Origin: Acanthochlamys bracteata
Taxonomy: Eukaryota > Streptophyta > Magnoliopsida > Pandanales > Velloziaceae
Assembly: GCA_019914995.1 (NCBI GenBank)
Contig: CM034140.1
Location: forward strand, 7,052,026 to 7,116,025
Length of the DNA stretch: 64,000 bases
Direction: 5' to 3'
Shown here: in pieces, positions 36,808 to 49,823 of the stretch
How the letters are laid out: every line of letters begins with the position of its first letter
Numbering within the stretch: position 1 is the first letter of the stretch
Translations under genes and position numbers: made by a program
Notes under the pieces: generated by a model
What the model saw: only the letters and a program-made list of their open reading frames with translations
Database searches by the model: none
What the model was told of the DNA's origin: nothing

Positions 36808-39800
36808 ATGGCCACGGTGGAGGATGATGATACTGGCGGTGCCGGACGACCAGCAGATACGGCACCAGCGCTTGGGGAGATTTCAAGATCAAAGGTAGTA
36901 TGCGAGACAGTGAATGGGTCACATAAGTACACCATCACGGGATACTCACTAGCAAAGGGGATGGGTCCAGGGAAGTACATGACAAGCAATATGTTCATGG
37001 TTGGGGGCTACCAGTGGGCTGTGTACTTCTATCCTGATGGAAAGAATCCTGAGGATAACTCCGGTTATGTGTCTGTGTTCATTGCCCTTGCAAGTGACGG
37101 CACTGATGTTAGGGCACTGTTTGAGATCATACTTGAGGACCAGAGTGGAAAGGGAAAGCACAAGGTACACAGCCACTTTGACCGTGCGCTTGAGAGTGGC
37201 CCCTACACGCTTAAGTACAAGGGGAGCATGTGGTATGTGGCCTCCCTTTATATGTGCATATTCGTTATACTAGTCATTCACTGATCATGTGTTGTGTTTA
37301 TTTGGAATGGGTATTGGTTGGGGAGGGATGCTGTTAATTTTGGAGGCTTAAGATGTTGGCCAATTTGGAGATTAGATACATCTTTACTGTACAGTTGGTT
37401 GTTCATTGATATGCTGGTTTACCCATTTTTATGGACGCATCTTTCATGAAAGTATGTTGTATGCTGCATGTATAATGTTAGGGGTTGCATAATTTACTTT
37501 TAGTTACTCTGTAAGCCATATATGTAATTTATTATCTCGGTTGCTGCATATGTTAGGGGATACAAGCGATTCTATAGAAGAACTTCTCTGGAAACATCAG
37601 ACTACTATAAAAATGATAGCCTCATTATGCGTTGCACAGTAGGGGTTGTTAGGACCCGTACTGAAATGCCGAGGCTTTTCTCCATTGCCGTGCCACCACC
37701 AGACATTGGACAACATTTTAAGGCTCTATTGGAATCTGGCATTAATTCTGACATTGACTTTGAGGTCGGTGATGAAGCATATCCTGCGCACAAGTTGGTG
37801 CTTGCAGCTCGTTCTCCAGTATTCAGAGCTCAATTCTTTGGGCATATAGGAAATCCAAACCTGGACAGAGTAGTTATCAAGGACATTGAACCACCTGTCT
37901 TCAAGGTAATGAGTCCTTTCCGGATACTGTGTTCCTCCTACAACGCAATTGCCTTACTTTCTTCGAAAATAAGTACTTAATTGTTTAATGGCTACATGCA
38001 ACTCAACTTTTTCTGTAGAATTAGGTGCTTCATCTCATATGAATGATATGTTTAATATTAATGATCTCCACTGTAAGTGAGAGAACTGCCATTAGTATAA
38101 GTTATCTAAACTTATGTAATACTCAGGATTCAGCTTTCAACCAAATAATGGTTATTAAGTGAAAATTACAAAGTGCAGATTTATTACAAGCTGTAAAAGA
38201 AGACTGTTCATTTTAGTATGTGAGACAAATCATGTTGCTATTTGCTTTCTCTAGGGCCTTATGGCATTACTTTGTTATTATCAGATGAAGTGTAGACTAT
38301 TTTACTCTGTGAACTTAGATCCTATCACTTTTAAGGGAAATGTCATACAAGGGGACAGTGGAGGTAAAAGTTAAAGAACTGTAGGTTTCAGTTGAGAATC
38401 AAGCATCTTGTTTTTGTTTCATTGTGGAAGTTGGTGAAATCATGATAATAAGATCTTTGCTGCAGATTCAAAATTGAGAAAGTGGTTATTTATACTTGTA
38501 GCACTTGTAGTGAGATGGTTTAATTGTTACTTATAGAAAGATATATTACCTTTAGCTAGTATGAGCAAAATCTCTCAATGGTGAAAACATGTCAAATTCT
38601 AGTTGACTGAAGATTTGGAGGGTTCTTAATAGAATCACTTCCCTTCTCGGTCATCCATGGATCAGCTTCATATGTATTTTCTTTGTAGTAACTAAATAAG
38701 AAACGAGCCTAGTGACTTTTACTGTCATCAAGAACTGATTACTATACTTCTATTTGACTTAATTTGATGTTCGATGTTCTTTCTAAATGGTGTTAAACCT
38801 TGTCTCATTTATGCATGCATTTGGTATTGCATCAAATCTGTTTGTGGTTGTACTAATTTTTTCTATTGTTCTGTATGAATTAATGAGTCATTTAACAACG
38901 TAAGAAATACACATTTGATAAATGCATGATAGGTTCTCATAAAGATAAACACTCTGTATGTAGTTAAGGGGAAAGATCAATTGAATATAATGAAGTGTGA
39001 AAGGATCCATGCAGCCAATCTTACGTAGTGCAATAAGAGCTTTTTGGTGTTGTTTGTTTATTTATTTGTTTGTTCTTGTTGTTGAGGATTGGTAATTTCA
39101 TAGGAAAAGGCTTGGTGTCAAACAATGCACCGAGGGACTTTGATCCAGTTAGTTGATGGTGGCATTTTTAACATGTAATATGATTGAGCCCTTAAAAGTT
39201 GCCTTTTAAAATACGGTGTGATCTTATGTTCTCCTTACCTTTTGGAAGAACCCATCATTTCGCTATAAGTGCAGATTGACATGCAGCCTTTGGTCGGGTT
39301 GCAAAAAATGATTTGTATAGACCTGCATAGTATCTTCTTTTTGAACCATTTCCCAATAACTTGTTCTTGTTGCGGAATCTCTGGTATAGTGATGGTAGTG
39401 GTGATTTGTCTAGGATTTAGAATGCCTCTATGCTGGATTATCTATAGAAAGGCTTACTTTATAACCTCCTACCTGAGACTCTATGACAAATATTCATCTA
39501 ATATGCTAGTTCTCAGTAAAATAGTTAGCACTTTTACTCTTGTTAACATTCGTATTTGGTTATAACGTTTTGTACTAATGCATTTATTCCATCATATTTG
39601 AGTATCTTTCATATGTACGACAGTTGTTATTTACTTGCAATATTATATAACTCGAACAAAGATACACAAACAAGACCTAATCTGACTTGGGTGTGGTTGG
39701 CTTTGCAGATCCTTTGAAGCTATTGAACTCTATTAAAAAACTTATCTTTCGTATTGAGCTTCAATTTATGTTGGATCAATTATCAACAACTTCTTCTCAA

Positions 39801-41226
39801 TCTGATGTATTTGGTGCCACAGTTTTATTTTTTGTTTAACAAATGCTAATGTCACTAGCTAAATTGTTACATTCACACTCTTGTTTCAATTGTGTTTTTT
39901 ATGGTACAATATTGTGGTAGCAGGAATATTTAGTTTCCATATGAACTTATAATAATTAGTAAGTGCTTTTAGAGATAGCCCTACTAAGATTTTCTTCCAT
40001 GTTAAGCCATCTGTTTATACGATGGTCTACTTCTTTTGTTTTGATCGCCTGTAATTATGTGACTTTGCTGTTTCTGATAATAAATGTGTGCTGATGCATG
40101 CCTTGAACCTTTTGGCTCATACTTTCTGTTATTGAGTTAGCTCTCTACACTGTTGTGGTCAATGTCTAATTTGCATTCATCAAGATGCTAATGTTTGTTT
40201 ATTTATTAGGCAATGCTGACATACATATACTCGGATATGCTCCCTGATTTGCATGAGATAACTGGGTCCGTCTCCATAAGCACATCGGCTATCATGGTTC
40301 AGCATCTTCTGGCTGCAGCTGATAGATATGGATTGGAACGTATGAAGAAAGTATGTGAAGCAAAGTTATGCACTGCAATTACTGCTGGCACTGTAGCAAC
40401 ATCTCTCGCCTTGGCCGAGCAACACCATTGTGATGAGCTGAAGTCTGTGTGCCTGAAATTTACAGCAGCTCGAGAAAACTTGGGAGGTGCGTGTTCTGGA
40501 CCTTAGAAATGGGGCTCTTGTTTCCAGGTTACACACTTCATATATCTTCCTTTCTACATTCAGTTGTCACTTATAAGTAACTTTGTTTTTTTTTTTTTTT
40601 TTTTTTTTTTGGGTTTTCTCTACCTTTCGTTGAGTGTTAGTCTCTTTTTTTTTAATGGAAATTCTGTTGGCGGACAAATCATGGATATTAGGTTTACTTG
40701 CTTCCATTATGACATCACCCTTGGCTTTTATGGAGTGAAAACTGTATCTCGTTTTGTTTAACAGTGTTTGTAATCACTCAGTTTCTTCGATGGTCTGCTA
40801 CAAGATTATTTATTTGACATGGCCTTAATGGTTGTGACCTGTTAGGATGAATTAAGGAATCTTTTGCGGCATACTAAGGTTTGCTGTAGAAGTTGAGTGG
40901 TATGGTTGGAAGTGGTATCTAATGGTATTATGTTATCAGTGACAGCAACTAATTTTTTTGCTATTATTGCTTGGTCTGATGTTGATTTATATTCTCATAC
41001 TGATGATTGGGCCTTTTGACATTTTTATGATCCAGCTGTTATGCAGACTGAAGGGTTTGGCTATCTAGAAGGTTCATGCCCGTCGCTGTTGTCTGACCTG
41101 TTAAAGACTGTTGCAGTCTTGGATGATGACTGCCCAGATGGCCGCAAAAGAAGTGGGAGTATCCTAGGCCTCAGTTCAATGGACTGTGCTGATGGTAGCG
41201 GGAGGCGAATCAGAAGGCGAACATAG
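36808..41226 (+). CDS. BPM-type MATH-BTB substrate adaptor of CUL3 E3 ligase
   Basis: Adaptor that links substrates (through MATH) to Cullin-3 (through BTB); Arabidopsis BPMs target class I homeodomain-leucine zipper, ERF/AP2, MYB and clade A PP2C proteins. Four exons: 36808-37232, 37557-37905, 40210-40486, 41036-41226; GT-AG, 1242 nt, 413 residues. The MATH domain (about 32-168) contains [40 protein letters not shown] and [19 protein letters not shown]. The BTB domain (about 190-310) contains [19 protein letters not shown] and [24 protein letters not shown]-like tail follows, ending in a basic SGRRIRRRT signal. The tail [11 protein letters not shown] followed by CPSLLSDLL matches BPM1/2/3 more than BPM5/6. 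The ATG at 36808 (ACATGGCC) is the first in frame. Intron 2 is 2.3 kb; intron 3 has a 25-T run (40586-40610). Confidence 0.96.
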
Positions 41227-41896
41227 AATAGTAGTGCATCACAGGGTCCTGCCAATGTGTTTGGGTAAAAATCTGATAATCTTTATATATCATAGGTAAG
41301 AACCCTTGGAGAAGACTTTGTTATTGAGCATAATCATGCCCTCTGATTAAGATTTTGGGTTGCCATCAAATAGTGTCTTCTGTTTACTGGGCAGCTATAT
41401 ATCGATTGGTGTGCATAGCTAGTTGGCATCTCTAGCTCATTATCAGGCTCTTCCATGAATGGCAGATACCTGAACTGGATGGGGCGTAGTTTATACAAAC
41501 GGTGCAGCTTGGACTTTCAAAATGATTATTGATTTCGAACGTTCTTCTGGTGACTTTCAAAAATGTTGTGGTAATTTGACTTCATCTACTCGTTAGGAGA
41601 TTGGGTATAACAGGTTGTTGTCTTTAACACTAGAAGGTTCTACATCTATTGTTCAAATTGTACTCATTGGAGAAGTGAAATATTGGAACACCCCTTGAAG
41701 AGTTGGGAGTTTGTAGAAGCTTCCGGAGGGAAGTTTTTTATGAAGACTTGTAGTGTTGGTTCATTGTTATCGATAGTTGGTTGCTTCAAAGGTTTTCGTT
41801 AGTTAGTTGTGTAGTGAACAAAAACCATAGACACAAGTTAAGAGGGAACCTTTTTCTTTGAAAATCGCCGCTTCGTCGATTTTGACTGGATGATTT

Positions 41897-42131
41897 GGGC
41901 GTGTTTACCAACACCCCAAACTCATTTTCTTTTTAAACTCATTTTTAATATAAAATATATAAAAAAATTAAAATAAAATATTTTTATTAATTTTTTTAAA
42001 TTTAGTTTTAAAATTTACTATAAATATTAAATTAATATATTTTTTATTTTTTATTTTTTATAAACTTTTTATTTGATTTTTTAAATTGATTTTCAAAAAT
42101 TTTATTTCACCTACCGAAGGTAAACACGCCC
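41897..42131. mobile_element. Tourist-like (PIF/Harbinger-type) MITE
   Basis: 235 bp with perfect 13-bp terminal inverted repeats: GGGCGTGTTTACC at 41897-41909 and GGTAAACACGCCC at 42119-42131. The element is flanked on both sides by TTT, a three-base duplication consistent with PIF/Harbinger insertion. The GGGNNTGTTT-type end is typical of that superfamily. The interior is AT-rich with no coding capacity, so it is non-autonomous. Confidence 0.85.
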
Positions 42132-43094
42132 TTTTATATCCATGTTTTTCTTCTTCTTCCTCTTATAGGTACGCTGCCGTATTGACTATTATCTAATGAG
42201 ATAAAATTCAATTTTTTATGGTTTTCCTTTTACCAGCGCATTTTGGGGACATTTGTAGCATTTATGATAAGTAGTTTTTTAATTAAAAAATATTTAAAAG
42301 TTATTTTAAAATAAGTTTAATTTTTTGATTAAAACATAAAATTACCAATATAAATATTATATAATATTTTAGACCTATTATTTAAAATAAGCATGAAACT
42401 TATAAAAAGTTTGTTAAAGATATGATAATTTTAAAAACAAAAAATAGTGTCATAAATTATTAAAATAAAATTTGAGCATATTGGCTTGCACCAACCATCA
42501 GCGTACGTTTAGGTTAAAAGATTGAAGTTTATTTTTTAAAATATTTTAATTTTTTTTATAAAAACTTTTATTTTATAAGTATTTTCAAAAGTCCACTGAA
42601 TCATTCGAGATTCAAATCTAGCAAAATAAAAGACACCCTGAATTTTTATTTTTAGTATTCTAGATATAAAACTCTGTAGCAAATATATCTCCATATATTT
42701 GGATTAAAAATTATAAATTTTAGAATATAGTATATATATTTCAAATAATTATATAAATCCATCTCCAGTGTTGTTTATTCAGAGCACTGAAGATACCATC
42801 TCCAAAATTATTATCGCATGCCAAAAAAAAAAAAAAAATCAGAAGGCTTTAGGGAATGCAGAAACGCTGCCATTCTGCTAATGTTGAGAAGCACTCAAAC
42901 ATTTCAAATCCGCAACAAAACGATAGAAAATCTGCTATGCTTTTTATCATTGTGCTTGTTTTATCTTCTCATCTGCTATGGCTTGCTTGAACAGAGCCGT
43001 AAATGTTCTGCATTGCTATTTGAAGATCTCTGCCTGTTAAACAAAGTTGTCGTTTACATATATCGCATGTATAAAAATTAGAGTTTTCTTTACA

Positions 43095-43789
43095 CACAAA
43101 GTGAGTTTTATATAGAGTGATCTTTTAAATTCCTACAAAAAGTCAATCATAAATTATTTTAGTAAAAAAAATCGCTTTTAGTTAGCAGGAAGAGAATTAT
43201 TAAGAAATAAGTTACTGTGAATGATATTATTCAAAGTGAATTTAATTTTTATATTTTTTATAGAAACAAGTGAGTTGAAAATAATTTTTTATATTTTTGT
43301 GCCGTCGAAAGTATGATAGAAGTAATTTTTTAGCAGAAGTAAATTAATATGGGTAAAGAAACACACTCCTAACCATAATGGAAAATTTTTCACTAACCTT
43401 GTGCCAAAGCCAAAATGCTTGAAATTTTTTTTAATATTTTTGTGTAGTTGAAAATAAGCTCGAAGTGAATTTTTAGTAAAAGTGAATTATATGAGTAAAA
43501 GAAACTAACTCTAAAGTAAGCGAAGAAAATTTCACTAATCTTGTGCCAAAGCTAAAATGCTTGAAATTTTTTTTATAATTTTGTGTAGTTGAAAATTAAC
43601 TAAAAGTAAAATTTTTAGTGAAAGTGAATTATATAGGTAAAAAAAACTATATAATTTACTTTTATGTATTTTAGTCATTATTTTAACGTCTATTATTTTT
43701 GAAATTTATTTCCGTGGAATTTATTTTTACAAAGTTTATCTTCGAAAATTGAAATACATGAATTTTACTTGCACTGAACTCACTTTGTG
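43095..43789. repeat. Foldback-type element with internal tandem triplication
   Basis: About 695 bp bounded by a perfect 13-bp inverted repeat, CACAAAGTGAGTT (43095-43107) and AACTCACTTTGTG (43777-43789). Inside lie about three imperfect tandem copies of a 142-144 bp unit, beginning near 43277, 43421 and 43563; each carries a GAAA(T) run, TTTTGTGTAGTTGAAAAT or a variant, AGTGAATTATAT and CTTGTGCCAAAGC. No coding frame. No target-site duplication is obvious. Confidence 0.7.
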
Positions 43790-44254
43790 AACCTATTTTC
43801 ATTCAAATTTGTAAAGTATCAATTTTTTGTTTAGTTTCAAAGTAAAAAAGTTGACAATTTGGTAGAGCCGTAAAAAAATAGAATTAAAAATCAAGAGCTT
43901 GAGTATGAAACTTTCAATGTTTTTTATATGTTCTAATTTCTTGATAGTTATAATGAGAAACACCATCAAGCAATTATTTTAAAGAAAAAATAATATAAAA
44001 TTTCCAATAGAAGGTGGAAGTTAAAATCTAAAATTTGAAAGCTTTTATAAAAGGCGGCCTTAATTAATTTCAGAGTTACTTAATTTTAGTTTGGTATTTA
44101 TAAGAAATTGTAGGCCTAAATTGAACAACATCTTCTTACTCACAAAAGTTTTGAACTTTCAGAAACAGTCTCATATTTCTTTCTTTTCTAATTTGTGGTA
44201 CATCGCAATGAAACTTCTTAGAAGGTTGTTTCTTCTCTACGGTAGACCGCAGCA

Positions 44255-47200
44255 ATGGCTCGAACGGTGAAGCTGAACACCGGCGCGAGCATTCCATCGA
44301 TCGGACTCGGCACATATCAGTCCGACTCTGTCTCTGTGGTTCACGCCGTTATCTCAGCCGTCAAGGTGTCTTTCCCCGCTGGCTCTCTCTCGATTGATCG
44401 ATTTCCTTGGAAAACTTTCACTTGAAAGATTTTTATTTTATTTATTTTATTTTTAAGTTTATGCTTTTGCGGTTGTGATGAATTTTGTTTGATAAAAAAA
44501 CTAGATGTGAAGCAATTAGGAACTGGGAAGTTGATCAACTCCATAAATTGTTGAAAGTGAATAAGTATTTTGGCATGAATTTCAATTAAAAAGTAGTGAA
44601 GCTTGGGGGGTAAAAAAATTTAGGTCAGGTTTGGTTTGGGCTTAGTTTATTACGATAGTTTATGTTCGCAACATGTTTGGTAAAAATATTGTTTCTTGGG
44701 ACAAAATTGTTCAAGTTTTCATATAAACTTCAATTTTTTATAGGATTATATAAGATAACATACTTTACTGCAGGTCTTGACTATAGTTTGACAAGAGCCA
44801 TCATTGAGGACAATAATACAAGCCCCTTTCTTAACACAATCCAGATTTTTTATAATGTTCTAGCCATCTTAAAGTTAGAACTAAACTTATACTTAGTGAC
44901 AGTTTGAAGATTGAAAGGGCCATCGCAAAATAGAATCTATGATAGAACCTATTGAAGTAATCTATCAATCCTATTTGAAGTGTGGCAACAAATTTACTGT
45001 TAGTTATTTCTAGTCTCTCTCTCTTTTATTCGAGAAATTTTCTCCCAGAACCTTTGAGTTCCAAGGTGTTTGTTATTATAGCTGAGAGAACTGGATTTTC
45101 TTGTTCTCCAACAGTTTTTCTTGAGTTTATAATAATAAAAACTAGAATTACTTTTCATCTCAGAACTCATAGATCAACATATAAGGAAACTAAAAAAATT
45201 GCCGCGTCTTTGATAGAGTGGGAAGTTGGTTTATTTCACAAAAAATTAAAATGGACAAGAATTTTGGAACAATTTAAATGAAAGTGACAGATTGAAACTC
45301 TTGTCCTACGTAATCGAGCTTTTAGTTGTGAGCTTGGTAGTTTACTGTTTTTATTTGGTTACAATATTTAAATTTGAGTCGACATTGTTTTACTTTGCAA
45401 CTTCAAATGTCAAGAAAGTAAATTTATTCCTTTTATTAAAGATACTTTTGTACTGTTTCTAACAGTCTACATGATAATCATAGATTAAGTTTCCATGCAA
45501 AGTACAAGATTAAGCATCTGAAAACAATGGATTGATTAAGAGTTCCCCTTATGGTAACTAGCTTCATCTAGTGATGGCTCTCTAGACTTGCTACATTCTG
45601 AGTGGGGTCAGGGAGGACAATCACCGATGCATTTATCTTCTGTGTCATAGCAATTGCTAGTGCTTACGCAACAAAGTTGTCCCTTGTAATGAACACAACA
45701 AGCAGACTCCTGCTTCATTTTACCATTTGGGCTTGTTGGGAGGGAATTGAGAAAGTTCTCATTTGCCTTCTGCCAATCTCTGCCTGCTAACAGGGGCGAA
45801 AAAACAAATTTAAGATTTTGTAAAACAGAGTAACTCCTTAGAAGAGTTAAAAGAAGAAATTTATTTTTGTAATAATGCATTGATGAAAAAGAATTATAGA
45901 TTCAAATGTTGAAGTAAATCAAATTTATGAACCAATTCTTCATCTACTTGATCATTATTCTTTTATAGGTCAAGTAATCATTGATGTATGAAGCCTAGAA
46001 CTCAAATGTTGATCAGATTCTTAGGAATTTAAAAAATATATATGACTATATACACTAACATAGAGAACTTTTTAAGGCTGCTATTCCAAAATTGTAATGT
46101 CCCAAGTATGGGGAATACTCTGTAAATATGGGTAGGGAAACAAAAAAGTACTGTAGATCTAATTGTTTAAGGGAAGCAAACTCAAGTCAAATTCCGAGTT
46201 GTGAATATTGTTGTCTTTTATGTGTCAATTAAATATTGCACTAGAATGTGTTGTCTCAGGGCTTGTCATACCTGGAAATTACTGGCTAGAACTCAAAAGT
46301 TCATAATGAGATGAATATGACTATGTATAAAAATTACATAAAAAACTTATATGGCCAATAATTCAAACTTATCTAATTGAGTCTGACAATTTAGAACTGA
46401 TATTTCCTACGATATTAATAGTACGCATCTATACATGGATAATTGAACACAAACATCTTAGTTAACATGGTAGATATACAGGACCTAATACAAAATTTAA
46501 AGAAAGGCAATTTATTTACTTACATTGGCTAACAATAAACTTGCTTGCAAAAATGAAGAGGAGCACACTGAATTTGTGCAACTCGTGATTGCTTCTAATT
46601 CCACAAACACTACTGCGTCCTAAGATGACGACCTATATTTATAAACACTATAGCCATGTTTTAGTTGGTCATTAATTTTCACATATTAATGGCTTGATGC
46701 TTCCAAAGTAATATGTTTGTGAACTTCTAACCAGTGTGGAGACATTTATCACATCATATAAGTTTGTAATGATTCCTTTTGAACATCAAGTTCTACGTTA
46801 ATGCTATTAGTTGTTCTCGTACATGGATTTCTCATAATCATGATTCCTTCTTATGCTGTTTCTATTTGATATGTTATAGCCTTTGGGCATATTAGTTGTA
46901 GGCTAAACCAATATAAAGGAAATTGTGCACTTCATCTCCCTCATCTTTATTTTACAACTAATGATCTTATGTTGTTAATCTATTATGAGTGTCATTAGGA
47001 ATAAACTATGGGCAAATATTTATACATGCATATAACCTAATGCCGTTAAAAATTCATTGTTATTTTTGCTACGCAATGACTCTCAAATCTCGAGCTTTCT
47101 GGCTTAAGAAAAAACAGCTGAGTTCAAGCTAGCAGATGAGTCTACAAATTAGATAGGGTACACGGTCGGGGATGGATCCGGTACACTTTCTTCGGATAGA

Positions 47201-49823
47201 TTCCTGACTGGTCTGGGTAAAGCAAGCCCATAATGAATCAATCTCCACCCAAGCCCATATAGTTACATGAGCAACTGGCTCGTTTCAAGAATATTCTGTG
47301 GGATTTTTATAGCTTTATCTATGGCAACCCAAAGAGTATTAGTCCTTGTTGATTTCATGATAACAAAACCTTTTGCGATATGTTTTTATGTGTTTGTAGA
47401 TAAAGCTTGGATCATATTCAGGTAGATGCAGCTTGAATATGATATGAACAGTCATTTATGAATATTTTGAAGGGCTTTGAGAGATTACAATTACGTAGAA
47501 AGGATGGCTGTAAGTATAATTTCAAAACAAAGAAATAGTAACTTAGTTTTGCTAATAGTCAAACTGTGGTAGCTCACACCTCTACAAACACTATTTACCT
47601 TTCTAACATTAAGTCTATTTAGAGTTAATGGATGGTGGTGCACTTAACATAAAAAAGAAGTGGACTTTTAGTATCTTTCTCTTAAATTGTCAAATTACTA
47701 GCTTACTTGTTTTCTTATGTCCCTTCTGCTAATCCCTTATAGCATTCTCTTCTTGATTTTTAAAAAGGTTTTGTTGTCTGCTTTGCAGGCTGGATACAGG
47801 CATATCGATTGTGCTAAGCTGTATAACAATGAGAAGGAGGTAAATAGTTGGACATATTTCAACTTTATATCACAGTTAGATAAGGTATCTTACAGTACAA
47901 TGATTCTCGGGCCCAAGTGTAATTTCACCATGAAAGGCCTGGAACAGATATAACTGGTGTACCTGGCATGTCATCAGATTGTGACTTTCATATGCCATTT
48001 GATGTTCTTCCCTGAATTTATATTGTATCATGTAATAAGGTTTGAAACTTGCCAAATATGATTGTGAATGTGCAATTAGTGCAGTTATCTGAAGTTAATT
48101 TTTGTGGTGGTAGTTGGTTTTAATTAGGTCTTTGTTGATAGCATGATACCGTCAATCTATATCTTCAAATGAAATTAGTGGACTGTAAATCTATTTTCAA
48201 AGAGACACCTGAAGCTTACTATATAATCAATTTATAGGAAATATAGGATTGATTTTCTTGAAAGGGAACCATATTCATCCTTTTAATTTTGAGTTTTGAT
48301 GGTTGCATAGTGTCTTATGTGCAGGTTTGATACTTCTTTTTCATAACGTGTTACAGTTTTTAGGTTGGAGTTGCTTTAAAGAAGTTGTTTGAGGACAATG
48401 TAGTGAAGCGTGAAGATTTGTTCGTCACCTCTAAACTGTGGTTAGTTTATCAGTGTTACTTTGAACAATTTGCATTCGTCTTCTTATGGTGACTGTACTG
48501 AGCCATACTTTGAAACATTTGCATTCGTCTTCACATGGTAACTGTACTGGGCAATATGGTCACTTGCAGGTGTGATGATCATGATCCTGAAGATGTTCCT
48601 GCAGCGATAGATTTAACTTTGAGAAAGCTGCAGTTAGACTACCTTGATCTTTATCTTGTAATCTTTCTCAAGTACCTTCTTTTGCATAGAGTAATTAGTT
48701 TGTTTGCGTTAGATTCAAAACTTTCCTTCCTATACCATGAAATCATATTTTTATCAGTTGTCAGATTAGTGTTACTACTTATGCTGTCAGTAAGAGTATC
48801 CTACTGACACCTTTGCTTAGGGTGCAAATTTATAGAGTTCTACCTTTTGCTTTGAATCCCCCAAAAAGTTTATCTAGGAATTAGTGTTTGTTCATGGAGT
48901 GTTATCTTCTTCCGAATTCATTAGATGTCATTGATTAACTTTTTGAAGATACACTGGCCATTTCGTCTAAAGAAGGGAAGCAGCACCAGCCCCGAAAATT
49001 TTGTTCCACCCAATATCCCTGAAACTTGGGGAGAAATGGAAAAACTGTATGAATCGCGCAAGGTGCGCTCAATTGGTGTGAGTAATTTTTCGACGAAGAA
49101 GCTGGAGGATTTGCTTGAAATCGCACACATTCACCCTGCTGTCAATCAGGTTGAATGTCACCCAGGTTGGCAGCAGACTAAGCTTCATGCATTTTGTCAG
49201 TCAAAGGGCATCCATCTTTCTGTAAGCTTCGACATTTCTTCGTGAGCATATGATTTTGAAATGCAGTCTAGTATGACTTGTAATGCTTTTTTCCTGCTGT
49301 CAGGCGTATGCACCATTGGGTTCACCTTATAAGACATGGATCGAGGGCAACATTCTCTCACACCCAGTTGTGAAGTTGACTGCAGAGAGATTGGGCAAAA
49401 CTCCTGCTCAAGTTGCTCTACGTTGGGGAATTCAGATGGGTCATAGTGTCCTTCCCAAGAGCACAAACGAGAAAAGGATAAAGGAAAATATCGACATTTA
49501 CGGTTGGTCCATTCCAGATGACTTGCTTGCAAAATTCTCCGAAATCAAACAGGTCCGCAGCATCCAAAAATTTTCTGAAATGTCACAACTGCAGTTTAAA
49601 ACTTTAAAATGAATCTGCTGCCATGTCCTGTGACTATCTATGGATACCTTTCATGACTTCGTAGATTTCAGATAAGTGAAGTTCATATATGAACATATTT
49701 CTCATACATGTTTTTTACGGATGACTGTCTTCTTTGCAGGCGAAAATTGTTAGAGGGGACTTCTTTGTGCACCCCCAGAGCGTATACAAGACCGTCGGCG
49801 AATTGTGGGACGGCGAAATCTGA
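44255..49823 (+). CDS. AKR4C-type aldo-keto reductase, copy 1
   Basis: Cytosolic NADPH-dependent reductase of the plant AKR4C group, which reduces aldehydes and reactive carbonyls; exact substrate unknown. Seven exons: 44255-44365, 47789-47839, 48364-48440, 48570-48657, 48949-49221, 49304-49552, 49740-49823; GT-AG, 933 nt, 310 residues. The full catalytic tetrad is in place: Asp44 (GYRHIDCA), Tyr49 (KLYNNEKE), Lys78 (TSKLW) and His111 (IHWP). Further family marks are [33 protein letters not shown], and [13 protein letters not shown] for the cofactor phosphate. The N-terminus [20 protein letters not shown] is typical. It forms a tandem head-to-tail pair with the next gene, with the same seven exons and phases. 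Its intron 1 is 3.4 kb, four times that of its partner, and contains an antisense small-peptide gene. Confidence 0.96.
45608..46581 (-). pseudogene. Nested small secreted cysteine-rich peptide gene, start codon apparently lost
   Basis: Lies on the minus strand inside intron 1 of the first AKR gene. Two exons can be joined: 46581-46524 (TTG at 46581, donor GTAAGT) and 45783-45608 (acceptor GTTAGCAG after a good pyrimidine tract, stop TGA). The phases match (1 then 2), giving 77 residues. The first 19 read (L)[18 protein letters not shown], a convincing signal peptide. The junction makes a Cys, and the mature part begins [11 protein letters not shown] and has eight cysteines at 20, 48, 49, 57, 58, 64, 71 and 75 in the order C, CC, CC, C, C, C, ending DCPP. 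A TATAAATA box lies 55 bases upstream. No ATG exists in frame: the expected initiator position is TTG, so this may be a decayed gene, a non-AUG start, or have a missed upstream exon. I do not recognise the family and assign no function. Confidence 0.6.
46636..46643 (-). promoter_or_regulatory. Candidate TATA box of the nested peptide gene
   Basis: TATAAATA on the minus strand (within GTTTATAAATATAGG), 55 bases upstream of the first codon of the signal-peptide exon, the spacing expected for a short leader. Confidence 0.5.

Larger units (their letters stand above)
41227..44254. other. Intergenic region between BPM and AKR genes
   Basis: 41227-41880 is the BPM 3' flank. 41897-42131 is a Tourist-like MITE. 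42140-42770 is AT-rich and ends at about 42560-42592 with a decayed family A terminus (TTTATAAGTATTTTCAAAAG). 42770-43080 is more complex but its 87-codon frame starts in an A-run and resembles nothing. 43095-43789 is a foldback element. The rest is AT-rich and leads into the AKR promoter. Confidence 0.5.

Noticed and set aside
40586..40610. Run of 25 T in BPM intron 3
   Set aside because: A simple homopolymer in an intron, not a feature of interest; the length may also be a sequencing artefact.
42818..43081. 87-codon plus-strand frame starting in an A-run with a hydrophobic centre
   Set aside because: The start lies in a homopolymer, there is no recognisable domain or splice partner, and the flanks are repeats.
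44662..45281. Plus-strand frames of 81 and 99 codons in AKR copy 1 intron 1
   Set aside because: No motifs, poor composition for protein, and no splice sites joining them; treated as intron sequence.
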